Shown: piece by piece, positions 7,697 to 14,693 of the stretch
Position numbering within the stretch: the stretch's first letter is position 1
Layout of the letters: the number at the start of each line of letters is the position of its first letter
Source of the DNA: Dehalococcoidales bacterium
Lineage (GTDB): Bacteria; Chloroflexota; Dehalococcoidia; Dehalococcoidales; UBA2162
DNA length: 20,114 nt
Direction: 5' to 3'
NCBI GenBank assembly: GCA_020354275.1
Contig: CP070645.1
Coordinates: 794,792-814,905, forward strand
The notes under the pieces: model-generated
Seen by the model: only the letters and a program-made list of their open reading frames with translations
Database searches by the model: none
What the model was told of the DNA's origin: nothing
Translations under genes and position numbers: made by a program

Positions 7697-8172
7697 AAGG
7701 AACGGTTGAAAAGGCCAGGATCAGTGATGTCAACCATATGCACCATCTGATTACTCATTTTGCTGACAAGGGTGAGATGCTGGCCCGCCCCTTGAGTGAG
7801 ATGTATGAGAATATCAGGGACTATTTTGTTATCAGGGATAACGAGCTTATCATTGCCTGCGCCGCCCTACATGTGATGTGGGAAGACCTGGCCGAGATAA
7901 AATCGCTGGCGGTAGCCGAAGAAAGCCAGAGGAGGGGGCTTGGCGAGCAGCTGGTGGGTGCCTGCCTTAAAGAGGCCGAGAGACTCGGTATGCCCACCGT
8001 ATTCTGCCTTACCTACAAACCGGCTTTCTTTGAGAAGTTCGGCTTCAAACAGGTGGACAAGATGGAGCTGCCGCATAAGGTCTGGACCGAGTGCTACCGC
8101 TGCCCCAAGTTCCCCAATTGCGACGAAATAGCCCTTGTCCACCACGTGGATACGGGGGGCCAGCTTGGCTGA
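7693..8172 (+). CDS. Short ArgA-like GNAT N-acetyltransferase
   Basis: The 159-residue protein resembles the short, single-domain N-acetylglutamate-synthase-like GNATs. It begins with KARISDVNHMHHLITHFADKG, then has EIKSLAVAEESQRRGLGEQLV (acetyl-CoA motif, residues ~63-83) and FCLTYKPAFFEKFGFKQVDK. The tail VWTECYRCPKFPNCDEIALV has a C-x2-C-x5-C pattern that is common in this subgroup. The start is GTG, overlapping the nadK stop, with GGAGGGG just upstream. A role in arginine synthesis is a family inference, and no other arg genes are in the window. The downstream Nudix gene overlaps its 3' end. Confidence 0.82.
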   Translation: MKGTVEKARISDVNHMHHLITHFADKGEMLARPLSEMYENIRDYFVIRDNELIIACAALHVMWEDLAEIKSLAVAEESQRRGLGEQLVGACLKEAERLGMPTVFCLTYKPAFFEKFGFKQVDKMELPHKVWTECYRCPKFPNCDEIALVHHVDTGGQLG

Positions 8173-8701
8173 GGAAAAAACACTGTCGAGTCAGCCAGTC
8201 TATAAAGGGCGGTCAGTCAGTTTACGGGTTGATACGGTGCAGTTGCCCGGGGGTAGTGAGACAACCCGTGAAGTTGTTGAGCACCGCTCTTGTGTCGCCG
8301 TTGTCGCTGTTGATGCTGATGATCACATATTGCTAGTGAGCCAATTCCGTCAACCGGTGGCAAGGGAACTGCTGGAGATACCGGCCGGCGGCATTGATGA
8401 CGGCGAAGATCCGGAAGCAGCGGTGCGACGTGAAATGCAGGAGGAGACCGGTTATTTACCCGGTAAGGTTCAGAGGCTGGGTGGCTTTTACTCGGCACCC
8501 GGTTACTGTACCGAGTACCTTCACCTTTATCTGGCCACCGAGCTGACTGCCAGCCGGCTGTTTGCCGAGGATACCGAGAGCATCAGCCTGGTGCGGGTGC
8601 CAGTAACAGAGATTACCGGACTTATCACCTCAGGTAAAATATGTGATGCCAAGAGTATTACCGGACTATTGACCTTTCTTAAGTACAGAAAAGAACACTG
8701 A
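8165..8701 (+). CDS. Nudix hydrolase, ADP-ribose pyrophosphatase-like
   Basis: The 178-residue protein has the fold of NudF-type ADP-ribose pyrophosphatases: an N-terminal VYKGRSVSLRVDTVQLPGG, then VSQFRQPVARELLEIPAGGID, and a full Nudix box starting at that GG (G-x5-E-x7-R-E-M-Q-E-E-T-G-Y). The substrate-side GGFYSAPGYCTEYLHLYLA lies after the box. The likely start is TTG at 8165, overlapping the previous stop by 8 bases and preceded by a G-rich Shine-Dalgarno. An in-frame TTG at 8135 would be buried deeper in the upstream gene. In this operon it may clear ADP-ribose or related nucleotides beside NAD kinase, which is an inference from context. Confidence 0.88.
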   Translation: MAEEKTLSSQPVYKGRSVSLRVDTVQLPGGSETTREVVEHRSCVAVVAVDADDHILLVSQFRQPVARELLEIPAGGIDDGEDPEAAVRREMQEETGYLPGKVQRLGGFYSAPGYCTEYLHLYLATELTASRLFAEDTESISLVRVPVTEITGLITSGKICDAKSITGLLTFLKYRKEH

Positions 8702-8772
8702 ACAGGTGTTTGAAACTCACACAGTTCTTACTTATTGCCTTTTACCCGGCACCACGAAATCCGGTAACGGTT

Positions 8773-9114
8773 CTACCCCAGAGTGGCTTCTATCTGGCGG
8801 CCACCGATGAGGTGGAGATGAAGATGGGGGATTAGCTGACCGCCCTGCTGGCCGGAGCTGATCACCAGGCGGTAGCCGCTTTCGGAAATCCCTTCATCCC
8901 TGGCCAGCTGATTAGCAATCTTGACCATATGCCCGATGAGGGGTGTCTCATCGTCGGGCAGGTGGGCGAGGGAAGGGATGTGCTGGCGGGGGATAATTAA
9001 CAGGTGGGTGGGTGCTACCGGGTTGATGTCAGCAAAGGCAATCACCTCTTCATCCCGGTAATGGATGTCAGTCGGTATTTCACCGGCTATGATTTGACAG
9101 AATACGCAGTCCAT
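8773..9114 (-). CDS. HIT family (histidine triad) hydrolase
   Basis: The 113-residue protein is a compact HIT-domain nucleotide hydrolase, Hint-like. CVFCQIIAGEIP at the N-terminus carries the C-x2-C pair often seen in this group. VIAFADINPVAPTHLLIIPRQHI follows, then the triad PHLHLHLIGGR near the C-terminus (H-x-H-x-H). Members cleave purine nucleoside phosphoramidates or AMP-lysine adducts, but the exact substrate is unknown. Two adjacent ATGs exist. The second (9114) is preferred because it sits 6 bases from AGGAGG, whereas the first is only 3 bases away. The gene stands alone, converging on the Nudix gene and divergent from folK. Confidence 0.92.
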   Translation of the reverse strand: MDCVFCQIIAGEIPTDIHYRDEEVIAFADINPVAPTHLLIIPRQHIPSLAHLPDDETPLIGHMVKIANQLARDEGISESGYRLVISSGQQGGQLIPHLHLHLIGGRQIEATLG

Positions 9115-9140
9115 CATCCCCCTCCTGGCTGGCTCTTTAA

Positions 9141-9167
9141 TTGGTTAGGTACGGGCAACCAAAGGTT
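9141..9167. promoter_or_regulatory. Inverted repeat between HIT gene and folK
   Basis: TTGGTT (9141-9146) is mirrored by AACCAA (9157-9162) across 10 bases. The second arm also starts a small palindrome, AACC-AAA-GGTT (9157-9167). It lies between the divergent HIT and folK genes and could be an operator, but nothing else supports this. Confidence 0.2.
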
Positions 9168-9230
9168 ATCATATTGCCGGTGGCGTGAGCAAGCCTGTCC
9201 CGGTTAAGCATGGAGGCAGGCCATGGTATG

Positions 9231-9239
9231 TGCTATAAT
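9231..9239 (+). promoter_or_regulatory. Extended -10 promoter of folK
   Basis: TGC-TATAAT is an extended -10 element (TG at 9231-9232, perfect TATAAT at 9234-9239). No good -35 box lies 16-18 bases upstream. Transcription would start about 12 bases before the folK TTG, leaving room for only the Shine-Dalgarno. Confidence 0.5.
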
Positions 9240-9257
9240 GCTACGGGGGTGTAAGAG

Positions 9258-9755
9258 TTGAGCTTCGAGCCGGTGACTGTATATCTGGGTCTTGGTTCCA
9301 ATATGGGGAACCGTCAGGGTAACCTGGACCGGGCGCTGGAGATGTTGTCTCAAAGGTTTCCAATAGACCAGGTCTCACCGATATACGATACCGAACCTCT
9401 GGGTAATACCAATCAACCTCGCTTTCTCAATATGGTATGTCAGGGACATACCAGGCTGGCACCGGCCGAGCTTTTATCTCTGGTTAAGGGCGTTGAGTTG
9501 AAGATGGGCAGGGCACCCGGTACATCCAATGCCCCCCGCCCCATGGATATTGACATCCTGTTTTTTGGTGACCAGGTCGTTGATACCCCTGATCTGGTTA
9601 TTCCCCATCCTCGGTTGACGGAAAGGGCTTTCGTCCTTGTCCCCCTGGCTGAGATTGCCCCCGGCCTGGTGCACCCGGTAAACGGCAAAACGGTTAAAGA
9701 GCTACTTCAGGCAGTAACCGAAATCCAGGGGGTTTTACGATGGGAGGATGGATAG
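9258..9755 (+). CDS. folK: 2-amino-4-hydroxy-6-hydroxymethyldihydropteridine diphosphokinase
   Basis: FolK transfers pyrophosphate from ATP to 6-hydroxymethyl-7,8-dihydropterin in folate synthesis. The 165-residue protein has VYLGLGSNMGNRQGNLDRAL at the start, then YDTEPLGNTNQPRFLNMV, the ATP/Mg signature APRPMDIDILFFGD, and IPHPRLTERAFVLVPLAEIAP. These are all hallmark motifs at usual spacing. The TTG start has GGGGGTG 7 bases upstream. The next gene follows after 9 bases and encodes a pterin enzyme that may supply the FolK substrate. No folE, folB or folP is present here. Confidence 0.95.
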   Translation: MSFEPVTVYLGLGSNMGNRQGNLDRALEMLSQRFPIDQVSPIYDTEPLGNTNQPRFLNMVCQGHTRLAPAELLSLVKGVELKMGRAPGTSNAPRPMDIDILFFGDQVVDTPDLVIPHPRLTERAFVLVPLAEIAPGLVHPVNGKTVKELLQAVTEIQGVLRWEDG

Positions 9756-9764
9756 GGGGCAAGT

Positions 9765-10136
9765 GTGTACCAGATAACCGTAGAGCAGCATTTTGACGCT
9801 GCTCATTTCCTCAGGGGGTACCAGGGAAAGTGCGAGGCAGTACACGGCCACCGTTTCGGTGTAGTAGTCAGGCTAAAGACATCACGGCTTGATGAGGTAG
9901 GCCTGGGTTATGATTTCACGGTTCTGAAACGGCACTTGGCTGATATACTGTCAAGGTTTGACCATACCTGCCTGAATGATATCACCCCGTTTGATGAGAT
10001 TAACCCTTCATCGGAGAATATTGCGGCATCAATATATGGCGAACTCCAGCCCAGAGTGACCACAGACTCTGTTTCTCTGTCCAGTGTCGAAGTGTGGGAA
10101 TCTCCCCAGAGTGGCATAGCCTATAGCCCCGATTAG
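9765..10136 (+). CDS. 6-pyruvoyltetrahydropterin synthase family protein, likely PTPS-III (or QueD)
   Basis: The 123-residue protein is a PTPS/QueD family member. The zinc ligands are visible as H14 (FDAAHFL), H27 and H29 (VHGH), and the catalytic Cys is C23 in CEAVHGH. A glutamate (E24) directly follows this cysteine. In the published PTPS-III group, a Glu replaces or accompanies the Cys, and such proteins bypass FolB by making 6-hydroxymethyldihydropterin from dihydroneopterin triphosphate. Such proteins were reported from Chloroflexi among others. The tight link to folK (9-base gap) fits that role. QueD (queuosine synthesis) is the alternative. The GTG start is chosen for its fit to family N-termini. 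The stop codon overlaps that of the opposing Trm112-like gene. Confidence 0.85.
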   Translation: MYQITVEQHFDAAHFLRGYQGKCEAVHGHRFGVVVRLKTSRLDEVGLGYDFTVLKRHLADILSRFDHTCLNDITPFDEINPSSENIAASIYGELQPRVTTDSVSLSSVEVWESPQSGIAYSPD

Positions 10137-10315
10137 TTGCGCTGTTCCGGAGGGAGCAGGTTGGGGATGGTATCCTCGATGGGGTAGCGCTCGTTACACT
10201 TCTGGCAGTGCAGGGAACCGCGGACAATTTCCTTCTCGTTCTCCTCTTCAACGCTGAGCTCAAGTTCCCCCTTGCACACCGGACAGGCCAGAATATCCAT
10301 CAGTTCTCGTTTCAT
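10133..10315 (-). CDS. Trm112-like zinc-ribbon protein
   Basis: This 60-residue protein matches the Trm112/UPF0434 family: MKRELMDILACPVCKGELEL, a central charged strand, LHCQKCNERYPIEDTIPNLLP. The two C-x2-C pairs (CPVC, CQKC) should bind one zinc. Eukaryotic and archaeal Trm112 activates methyltransferases, and the bacterial homologues have no settled role. Its stop codon overlaps the stop of the convergent PTPS gene, and no terminator fits between them. Confidence 0.88.
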   Translation of the reverse strand: MKRELMDILACPVCKGELELSVEEENEKEIVRGSLHCQKCNERYPIEDTIPNLLPPEQRN

Positions 10316-10600
10316 GGCACGATTATAACATATCGTGCTTTTATTTCCCAGGCTATATTAGTACCGGTGAGGTTTGGTCGAATTACTCGTATAAACACAC
10401 TGTAATCTCACATAATATAGTAAATAAGAAAAATAATAAGGGAATAGGTCATTTTACACTCTTAAATCACGGTCCTCCGTTGTAGTTAATCGAAACAAGA
10501 GTAATATAGACGTGACAAAATGTAAAGAATAACTTACAATATATCATATATAAGATACTTAATATACCGAATAATCTACAGGGATGAAGGGGGTTCAATT
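10316..10600. other. AT-rich intergenic region upstream of the DUF2178-XRE pair
   Basis: This 285-base stretch has no convincing gene. It is strikingly A+T-rich compared with its surroundings and ends in the promoter of the membrane protein gene. Small TATC/GATA mirrored elements lie between the -10 box and the start codon (TATC-N8-GATA near 10542-10557), which could bind the XRE regulator encoded downstream. No RNA gene was recognised. Confidence 0.6.
10512..10540 (+). promoter_or_regulatory. Strong promoter of the DUF2178-XRE operon
   Basis: GTGACA (10512-10517) and TACAAT (10535-10540), each 5 of 6 to the housekeeping consensus, are separated by exactly 17 bases. The leader of ~54 bases ends in AGGGGG 7 bases before the ATG. 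Confidence 0.65.
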
Positions 10601-11038
10601 ATGGCACCATTACAAAGGAGAGCACTGTACAGTCTGGTGATAGGAGTTATATTTGCTGTTGCTCTCATTGTTGTTTTTGTTACCCGGGGCGGTATCACCA
10701 CTTTTCACGAAGACCATGGCTTCAGGGCAATAGTATATTCGCTATGGATTGTAGGACTGGCAGGAAACTTATTATTAATGAATTTCACACTCCGTAAACC
10801 AGTCGAATTTGATGAACGTGACAGGTTGATAGTAGAAAGGGCCCAGAGGATTCAATTGTGGGCGGTTATTTTCTCGCTGGTGGCCTGGAATATAGGGCTG
10901 ACCGAGGTTTATTATGAGCAAGGGCAGATACCGGTTACCTTCGCTTTCATCATATTCATGTCAATACTAATTGTTATAAACCTGGCCCAGTCAGCCGGGA
11001 TCCTGGTCAGTTACTGGAGGGGTATCAATAATGACTAG
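10601..11038 (+). CDS. Four-helix membrane protein, DUF2178-like
   Basis: The 145-residue protein has four predicted transmembrane helices, at about residues 8-28, 42-62, 85-105 and 111-136. A cytoplasmic loop between helices 2 and 3 contains EFDERDRLIVERAQRIQ. The D-E-R-D-x-x-I pattern in this position is characteristic of small membrane proteins of the DUF2178 type, which are commonly paired with a small XRE regulator. The function is unknown, possibly sensing or stress related. The ATG is set by AGGGGG at 10588-10593. The last 8 bases overlap the XRE gene, so the two are co-expressed. Confidence 0.75.
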   Translation: MAPLQRRALYSLVIGVIFAVALIVVFVTRGGITTFHEDHGFRAIVYSLWIVGLAGNLLLMNFTLRKPVEFDERDRLIVERAQRIQLWAVIFSLVAWNIGLTEVYYEQGQIPVTFAFIIFMSILIVINLAQSAGILVSYWRGINND

Positions 11039-11255
11039 GGCCAGCAGGATTAGTAACCGTATCAGGAGACTGCGTTTCGATAACGGCGAAATGACTCAAG
11101 AAGAGCTGGCCACCCGTGCTGGTTGTACCCGGCAGACAGTCATCGCGCTGGAGCAGGGGAAGTATGTCCCTTCTATAAAGCTGGCCTTCAGGATTGCCCG
11201 AGCTTTTAACGTGAAGCTAGAGGATGTCTTTCAATACGAGGAAACCGGGAAGTAG
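11031..11255 (+). CDS. Small XRE-family transcriptional regulator
   Basis: The 74-residue protein is essentially one helix-turn-helix domain: ISNRIRRLRFDNGEMTQEELATRAG, then CTRQTVIALEQGKYVPSIKLAFRIARAFNVKLEDVFQYE. The recognition helix is TRQTVIALEQ. This minimal form (about 70 residues, ending in LEDVFQYE) is typical of regulators paired with a small membrane protein. It overlaps the membrane protein gene by 8 bases. It probably controls its own operon, perhaps through the AT-rich leader, with the membrane protein modulating it; this last part is inference. Confidence 0.9.
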   Translation: MTRASRISNRIRRLRFDNGEMTQEELATRAGCTRQTVIALEQGKYVPSIKLAFRIARAFNVKLEDVFQYEETGK

Positions 11256-11268
11256 GGAATGTCTGGTG

Positions 11269-11847
11269 TTACTTATTTCTGTCCTCTGTAATCTGGCTGA
11301 TGATCCCCAGAAACTGCTTAAGTATCCGTGCGGTGGCTCCCCAGATTACCTTCCCCTGATAGATGTATGAATCGGTTGTCACCAGCTCATCGTTAATGTA
11401 CTGCTTGGTCTGGCCCAGGCAGTCCTTGTCCAGAAGGGCAGGGAGAGGGACTTCAATAATCTCCTTGACCTCGGTGGGGAACAGCTTGAGGGACAAAGGC
11501 CAGGGGATGGCAGCAACAAAGGGGGAAATAATATAGTTGGTGCCCATAGTGGCAATGTCATCCAGTTCCCCCAGCAGCTCAACGGTGCCGGTGTCAAGGC
11601 CTATTTCTTCGTTAGACTCCCTCAGGGCGGTATTGAACATTGTGCCGTCCTGGTCTTCGTAGACTCCGCCGGGGAACGAAATCTGGCCTTTGTGGTCCCT
11701 TACCTTCTCCGTTCTCTGAGTAAACAGGATGTGGTACTCGTCATTTTTAAGGTAGATGGGTATCAGCACCGCTGACGGGATACGGCTGCTATCATTAACA
11801 TATACCTTTTCCCGCCGGGAAAGGGCTTCCTTAAGTCTCTGTTTCAC
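11269..11847 (-). CDS. Nudix hydrolase, CoA-pyrophosphatase-like
   Basis: The 192-residue protein has the arrangement of CoA-diphosphatase Nudix proteins: PSAVLIPIYLKNDEYHILFTQRTEKVRDHKGQISFPGG, then the Nudix box GGVYEDQDGTMFNTALRESNEEIGL (with R-E-S-N-E-E-I-G-L intact), and later FVAAIPWPLSLKLFPTEVKEIIEVPL. HKGQISFPGG is the CoA-specific UPF0035-type lead-in. The first Glu of the box consensus is not at its usual place, as is common in this subfamily. The start is GTG with AAGGG close upstream. It stands alone, converging on the XRE gene after 13 bases. Confidence 0.87.
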   Translation of the reverse strand: MKQRLKEALSRREKVYVNDSSRIPSAVLIPIYLKNDEYHILFTQRTEKVRDHKGQISFPGGVYEDQDGTMFNTALRESNEEIGLDTGTVELLGELDDIATMGTNYIISPFVAAIPWPLSLKLFPTEVKEIIEVPLPALLDKDCLGQTKQYINDELVTTDSYIYQGKVIWGATARILKQFLGIISQITEDRNK

Positions 11848-12009
11848 AGCCCTTATATTAGCATTATCGGTATGGGCAGTACAAACCGGCGGGCCCGCTT
11901 AATATTGCATTCGTGGTAGCTGACAGAATGTGGCTGTGGTAATACACCGGTGGAATTATCATGGACTATGAAGAGATGGTAATGACCGCTGTAATTACTT
12001 CCCGGTCAT

Positions 12010-12204
12010 TTACTCTGATTTCTTACGTTTCTTTGGGGGTTTTTCCCAGTCGCTCAGCCACTGGGGAGTCAGCAGAAAAACTGTGCCGTTGCCCAGTTCA
12101 CCGTATACTCTGGAGTCTTTTTTAACAACAGATACCGACTTGTCTCGGCGCCCGGGTTTCTTTGTTGGAACGGGGGACTGTTTGCTTTTAACCTTTTTCA
12201 TTGC
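12010..12204 (-). CDS. Small, highly basic hypothetical protein
   Basis: The 64-residue product is unrecognised. It has a lysine-rich N-terminal half (KKVKSKQSPVPTKKPGRRDK), a short hydrophobic core VYGELGNGTVFLLTPQWLSDW, and a basic tail PPKKRKKSE. The overall charge suggests nucleic-acid binding. The ATG at 12204 has AAGG/AAGGG sequences just upstream. An in-frame ATG at 12285 would extend it to 91 residues but lacks a Shine-Dalgarno. It is divergent from moxR. Confidence 0.5.
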   Translation of the reverse strand, partial: AMKKVKSKQSPVPTKKPGRRDKSVSVVKKDSRVYGELGNGTVFLLTPQWLSDWEKPPKKRKKSE

Positions 12205-12330
12205 CCTTTTTACCTTTTTGGACTTGGTGTCGCGGCGATGATATTCTAGCTGACGTAGCTGGACTGTAAATAGGATGTTGGTCATGGCGGTGGGGGTACT
12301 TTAGGTGGATGGGCTAATGACGGATTGTTT

Positions 12331-12360
12331 TTGGTAATAGAACGGGCAAACTGCTATAAT
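12331..12360 (+). promoter_or_regulatory. Promoter of the moxR-DUF58-DUF4129 operon
   Basis: TTGGTA (12331-12336; 4 of 6) and a perfect TATAAT (12355-12360) are 18 bases apart. Transcription would start about 20 bases before the ATG at 12387. Confidence 0.6.
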
Positions 12361-12386
12361 AGCCGACAAAGAAAGCGGTGGTTTAT

Positions 12387-13364
12387 ATGGAAGAGAATAG
12401 TGTCAACCGGATCAGGGATGTCGGCAGGCAGATAAAAGACAACGTGGAGCGGGTTATTGTCGGTAAGGGTGGTATCGTCGAGCTGGCCATTGTAGCCCTT
12501 CTCTGCGAGGGGCATGTCCTCATTGAAGATGTTCCCGGCATCGGTAAAACTGTGCTGGCTAAGTCAATCGCCCGGTCTCTGGGCTGCAGTTTCCGCCGTA
12601 TCCAGTGTACCCCTGACTTATTGCCTTCGGATATCACCGGTACCTATATCTTCAACCAGAAGACCGTCGATTTCGAATTCAGACCGGGTCCGGTTATGAC
12701 CCAGGTGGTGCTGGCTGACGAGATAAACCGGGCTACCCCCCGCACGCAATCAGCCCTGCTGGAGGCCATGCAGGAGCGTCAGGTCACCGCCGAGGGCGAA
12801 ACGAAACCGTTGCCGCGGCCTTTTATGGTGCTGGCCACCCAGAACCCGATCGAGCTGGAGGGTACATTTCCCCTGCCTGAAGCTCAACTGGACCGCTTCC
12901 TGCTCAATATTGAAATCGGGTATCCCACTGCCGAGGATGACCGCCTGATATTGAACCGGTTCCGTCAGGCTGACCCGCTTGAGGAGCTGAGTCCCGTAGT
13001 CTCAGCTGAGGAGCTTCTCCGAATGCAGGAGGAGTGCCGTGATATACACGTGGCCGAAGATGTAGAGGGTTACATCATCGATATTATCCGGGCCACCCGG
13101 GAGCACGGTTCGCTGCAGTTAGGGGCCAGTCCCCGGGCCATGCTGGCACTGTACCGGGCTTCACAGGCTCTGGCGGCACTAAGGGGGAGGACTTTCGTCA
13201 TTCCTGATGAGGTCAAGTACCTCGTTCCTTTCGTGCTGGTTCACCGCGTCATCCCCAAGGCAGAAAGCCACCTGAGGGGGCATACCGCTGCCGAAGCCCT
13301 ACAGGAGATAGTTGACTCCGTTTTTGTTCCCGTAGAAGAGGAAGTCGGGACTGAGGAAAGGTAA
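12387..13364 (+). CDS. MoxR-family AAA+ ATPase
   Basis: The 325-residue protein is a MoxR-type chaperone-like ATPase. Its Walker A is EDVPGIGKTVLAKS (residues ~47-60), Walker B is VVLADEINRA, and sensor 1 is FMVLATQNPIELEGTFPLPEAQLDRF. A C-terminal lid domain has LGASPRAMLALYRASQALAALRGR. MoxR proteins help assemble or activate partner complexes and are almost always next to DUF58 genes, as here (stop and next ATG 3 bases apart). The ATG at 12387 has GGTGG upstream. A GTG three codons earlier is possible but lacks a ribosome-binding site. Confidence 0.94.
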   Translation: MEENSVNRIRDVGRQIKDNVERVIVGKGGIVELAIVALLCEGHVLIEDVPGIGKTVLAKSIARSLGCSFRRIQCTPDLLPSDITGTYIFNQKTVDFEFRPGPVMTQVVLADEINRATPRTQSALLEAMQERQVTAEGETKPLPRPFMVLATQNPIELEGTFPLPEAQLDRFLLNIEIGYPTAEDDRLILNRFRQADPLEELSPVVSAEELLRMQEECRDIHVAEDVEGYIIDIIRATREHGSLQLGASPRAMLALYRASQALAALRGRTFVIPDEVKYLVPFVLVHRVIPKAESHLRGHTAAEALQEIVDSVFVPVEEEVGTEER

Positions 13365-13367
13365 GTC

Positions 13368-14594
13368 ATGCTGGGCAACTACTGGCTGCTGATAGCTGCG
13401 TTGCTCTTCATTGTCAGCCTGATAACCCATCAGGTGCCCCTCCTTCTGATATCGTTGCTTTTTATCCTGGCCAGGGGTGTGGCCAGATTATGGGAGCGCT
13501 ACTGCCTGGCCCGTATTGACTATAATCGCCGCTTGAATGCCCACCGTGTCTTCTTCGGTGATGAAGTGCAGCTGGAGGTTGAGGTGGCTAACCGGAAGCC
13601 CCTCCCCCTTTCCTGGATTCAGATAGATGATGAAGTGCCGTCAGACGTCATTTTTGAAAAGGTCAGGGTCACGCCTTCGCATAAAGCAAACCGCTCTGTC
13701 CTCACCAACCTTTTATCACTCAGCTGGTACCACAAGGTCACCCGACGCTACCATATGCGTTGCCTGCAGCGGGGCTTATTCGCCTTCGGGCCGACACGCA
13801 TCCGTTCCGGTGACCTGTTCGGTTTTTTCAGCCGGGGGATGGAGGTCCCGCAGGTGGACTATCTCATGGTATATCCCAGGATACTTTCGCTGGAAAAACT
13901 GGGCATTATCTCAAACCAGCCGGTTGGTGATATTCGGACCAAAAGGCATATATTTCAGGACCCGATTCTTACCCTGGGAGTCAGGGAGTACCAGTTTGGC
14001 GATAGCCTGAAACAGATTCACTGGAAGAGTACCGCCCGGATCGGGCAGTTGCAGACCAAGGTCTTCGAACCGACCACCACCATGGATATCTCCATATTTA
14101 TGGATGTCCGCACCATGCCTTTGCCCTTCTGGGGTGGTGTGCCCCGTCTCCTGGAGCTGGTGATTATCACCGCGGCATCGGTGGCTAACCATACCATAAC
14201 CTCCGGGCACCGGGCGGGCCTTTACGTCAACCAGAAGAAGATGTTCCCCGATGAAATTATCCGGATACCGCCCAGCCAGCATACCGACCAGATGATGCAT
14301 ATACTGGGAGCACTGGCCCAGGTTCACCCCTCGGAATCCATGCCGATGGCCAGGTTTGTCGTCAACGAGAGCAGGAACCTCCCCTGGGGCAGCACCATGG
14401 TGGTCATCAGCGCCATACCCACCGATGAACTTCTAGCTGCCCTCTACAACCTGAGGCGTGCCGGGCGCAGGGTGGTGCTGGTTCAGGTGGGGGATGCCGT
14501 ACCGGCGTTAAGAACGGACGGTCTGACCATGTACCACGTTAGGGATGACGTTATCTGGCGTGACCTGGATTCGGTTAGCGTTACCGGGGAGTAA
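13368..14594 (+). CDS. DUF58 domain protein
   Basis: The 408-residue protein begins with two close hydrophobic segments (about residues 4-35: NYWLLIAALLFIVSLI and VPLLLISLLFILA), anchoring it in the membrane. A beta-rich region follows (FFGDEVQLEVEVANRKPLPLSW). The conserved DUF58 block is LGVREYQFGDSLKQIHWKSTAR (family R-E-Y-x-x-G-D-x-x-x-x-I-H-W-x-x-T-A-R). The C-terminal half resembles a von Willebrand A fold but lacks a clear D-x-S-x-S metal site (DISIFMDVRT instead). DUF58 proteins are partners of MoxR ATPases. It sits between moxR and the DUF4129 gene in the same direction. Confidence 0.92.
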   Translation: MLGNYWLLIAALLFIVSLITHQVPLLLISLLFILARGVARLWERYCLARIDYNRRLNAHRVFFGDEVQLEVEVANRKPLPLSWIQIDDEVPSDVIFEKVRVTPSHKANRSVLTNLLSLSWYHKVTRRYHMRCLQRGLFAFGPTRIRSGDLFGFFSRGMEVPQVDYLMVYPRILSLEKLGIISNQPVGDIRTKRHIFQDPILTLGVREYQFGDSLKQIHWKSTARIGQLQTKVFEPTTTMDISIFMDVRTMPLPFWGGVPRLLELVIITAASVANHTITSGHRAGLYVNQKKMFPDEIIRIPPSQHTDQMMHILGALAQVHPSESMPMARFVVNESRNLPWGSTMVVISAIPTDELLAALYNLRRAGRRVVLVQVGDAVPALRTDGLTMYHVRDDVIWRDLDSVSVTGE

Positions 14595-14606
14595 AAGGGT
14601 ATTTTA

Positions 14607-14693
14607 ATGGTATTGAATAAATACAGGGAGACAGTAAAAACGGAAAACGGGATTTCCTTATCGATATTACTGTTACCTGAGGTGTCATACTGA
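14607..14693 (+). CDS. Possible 28-residue leader or small ORF
   Basis: In the 98-base gap between the DUF58 and DUF4129 genes an ATG at 14607 opens 28 codons (MVLNKYRETVKTENG then SLSILLLPEVSY). The stop TGA shares its last base with the ATG of the DUF4129 gene (TGATG). AAAAGGG lies upstream. The overlap suggests translational coupling, but the peptide has no recognisable feature, and such an arrangement can arise by chance. Confidence 0.3.
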   Translation: MVLNKYRETVKTENGISLSILLLPEVSY

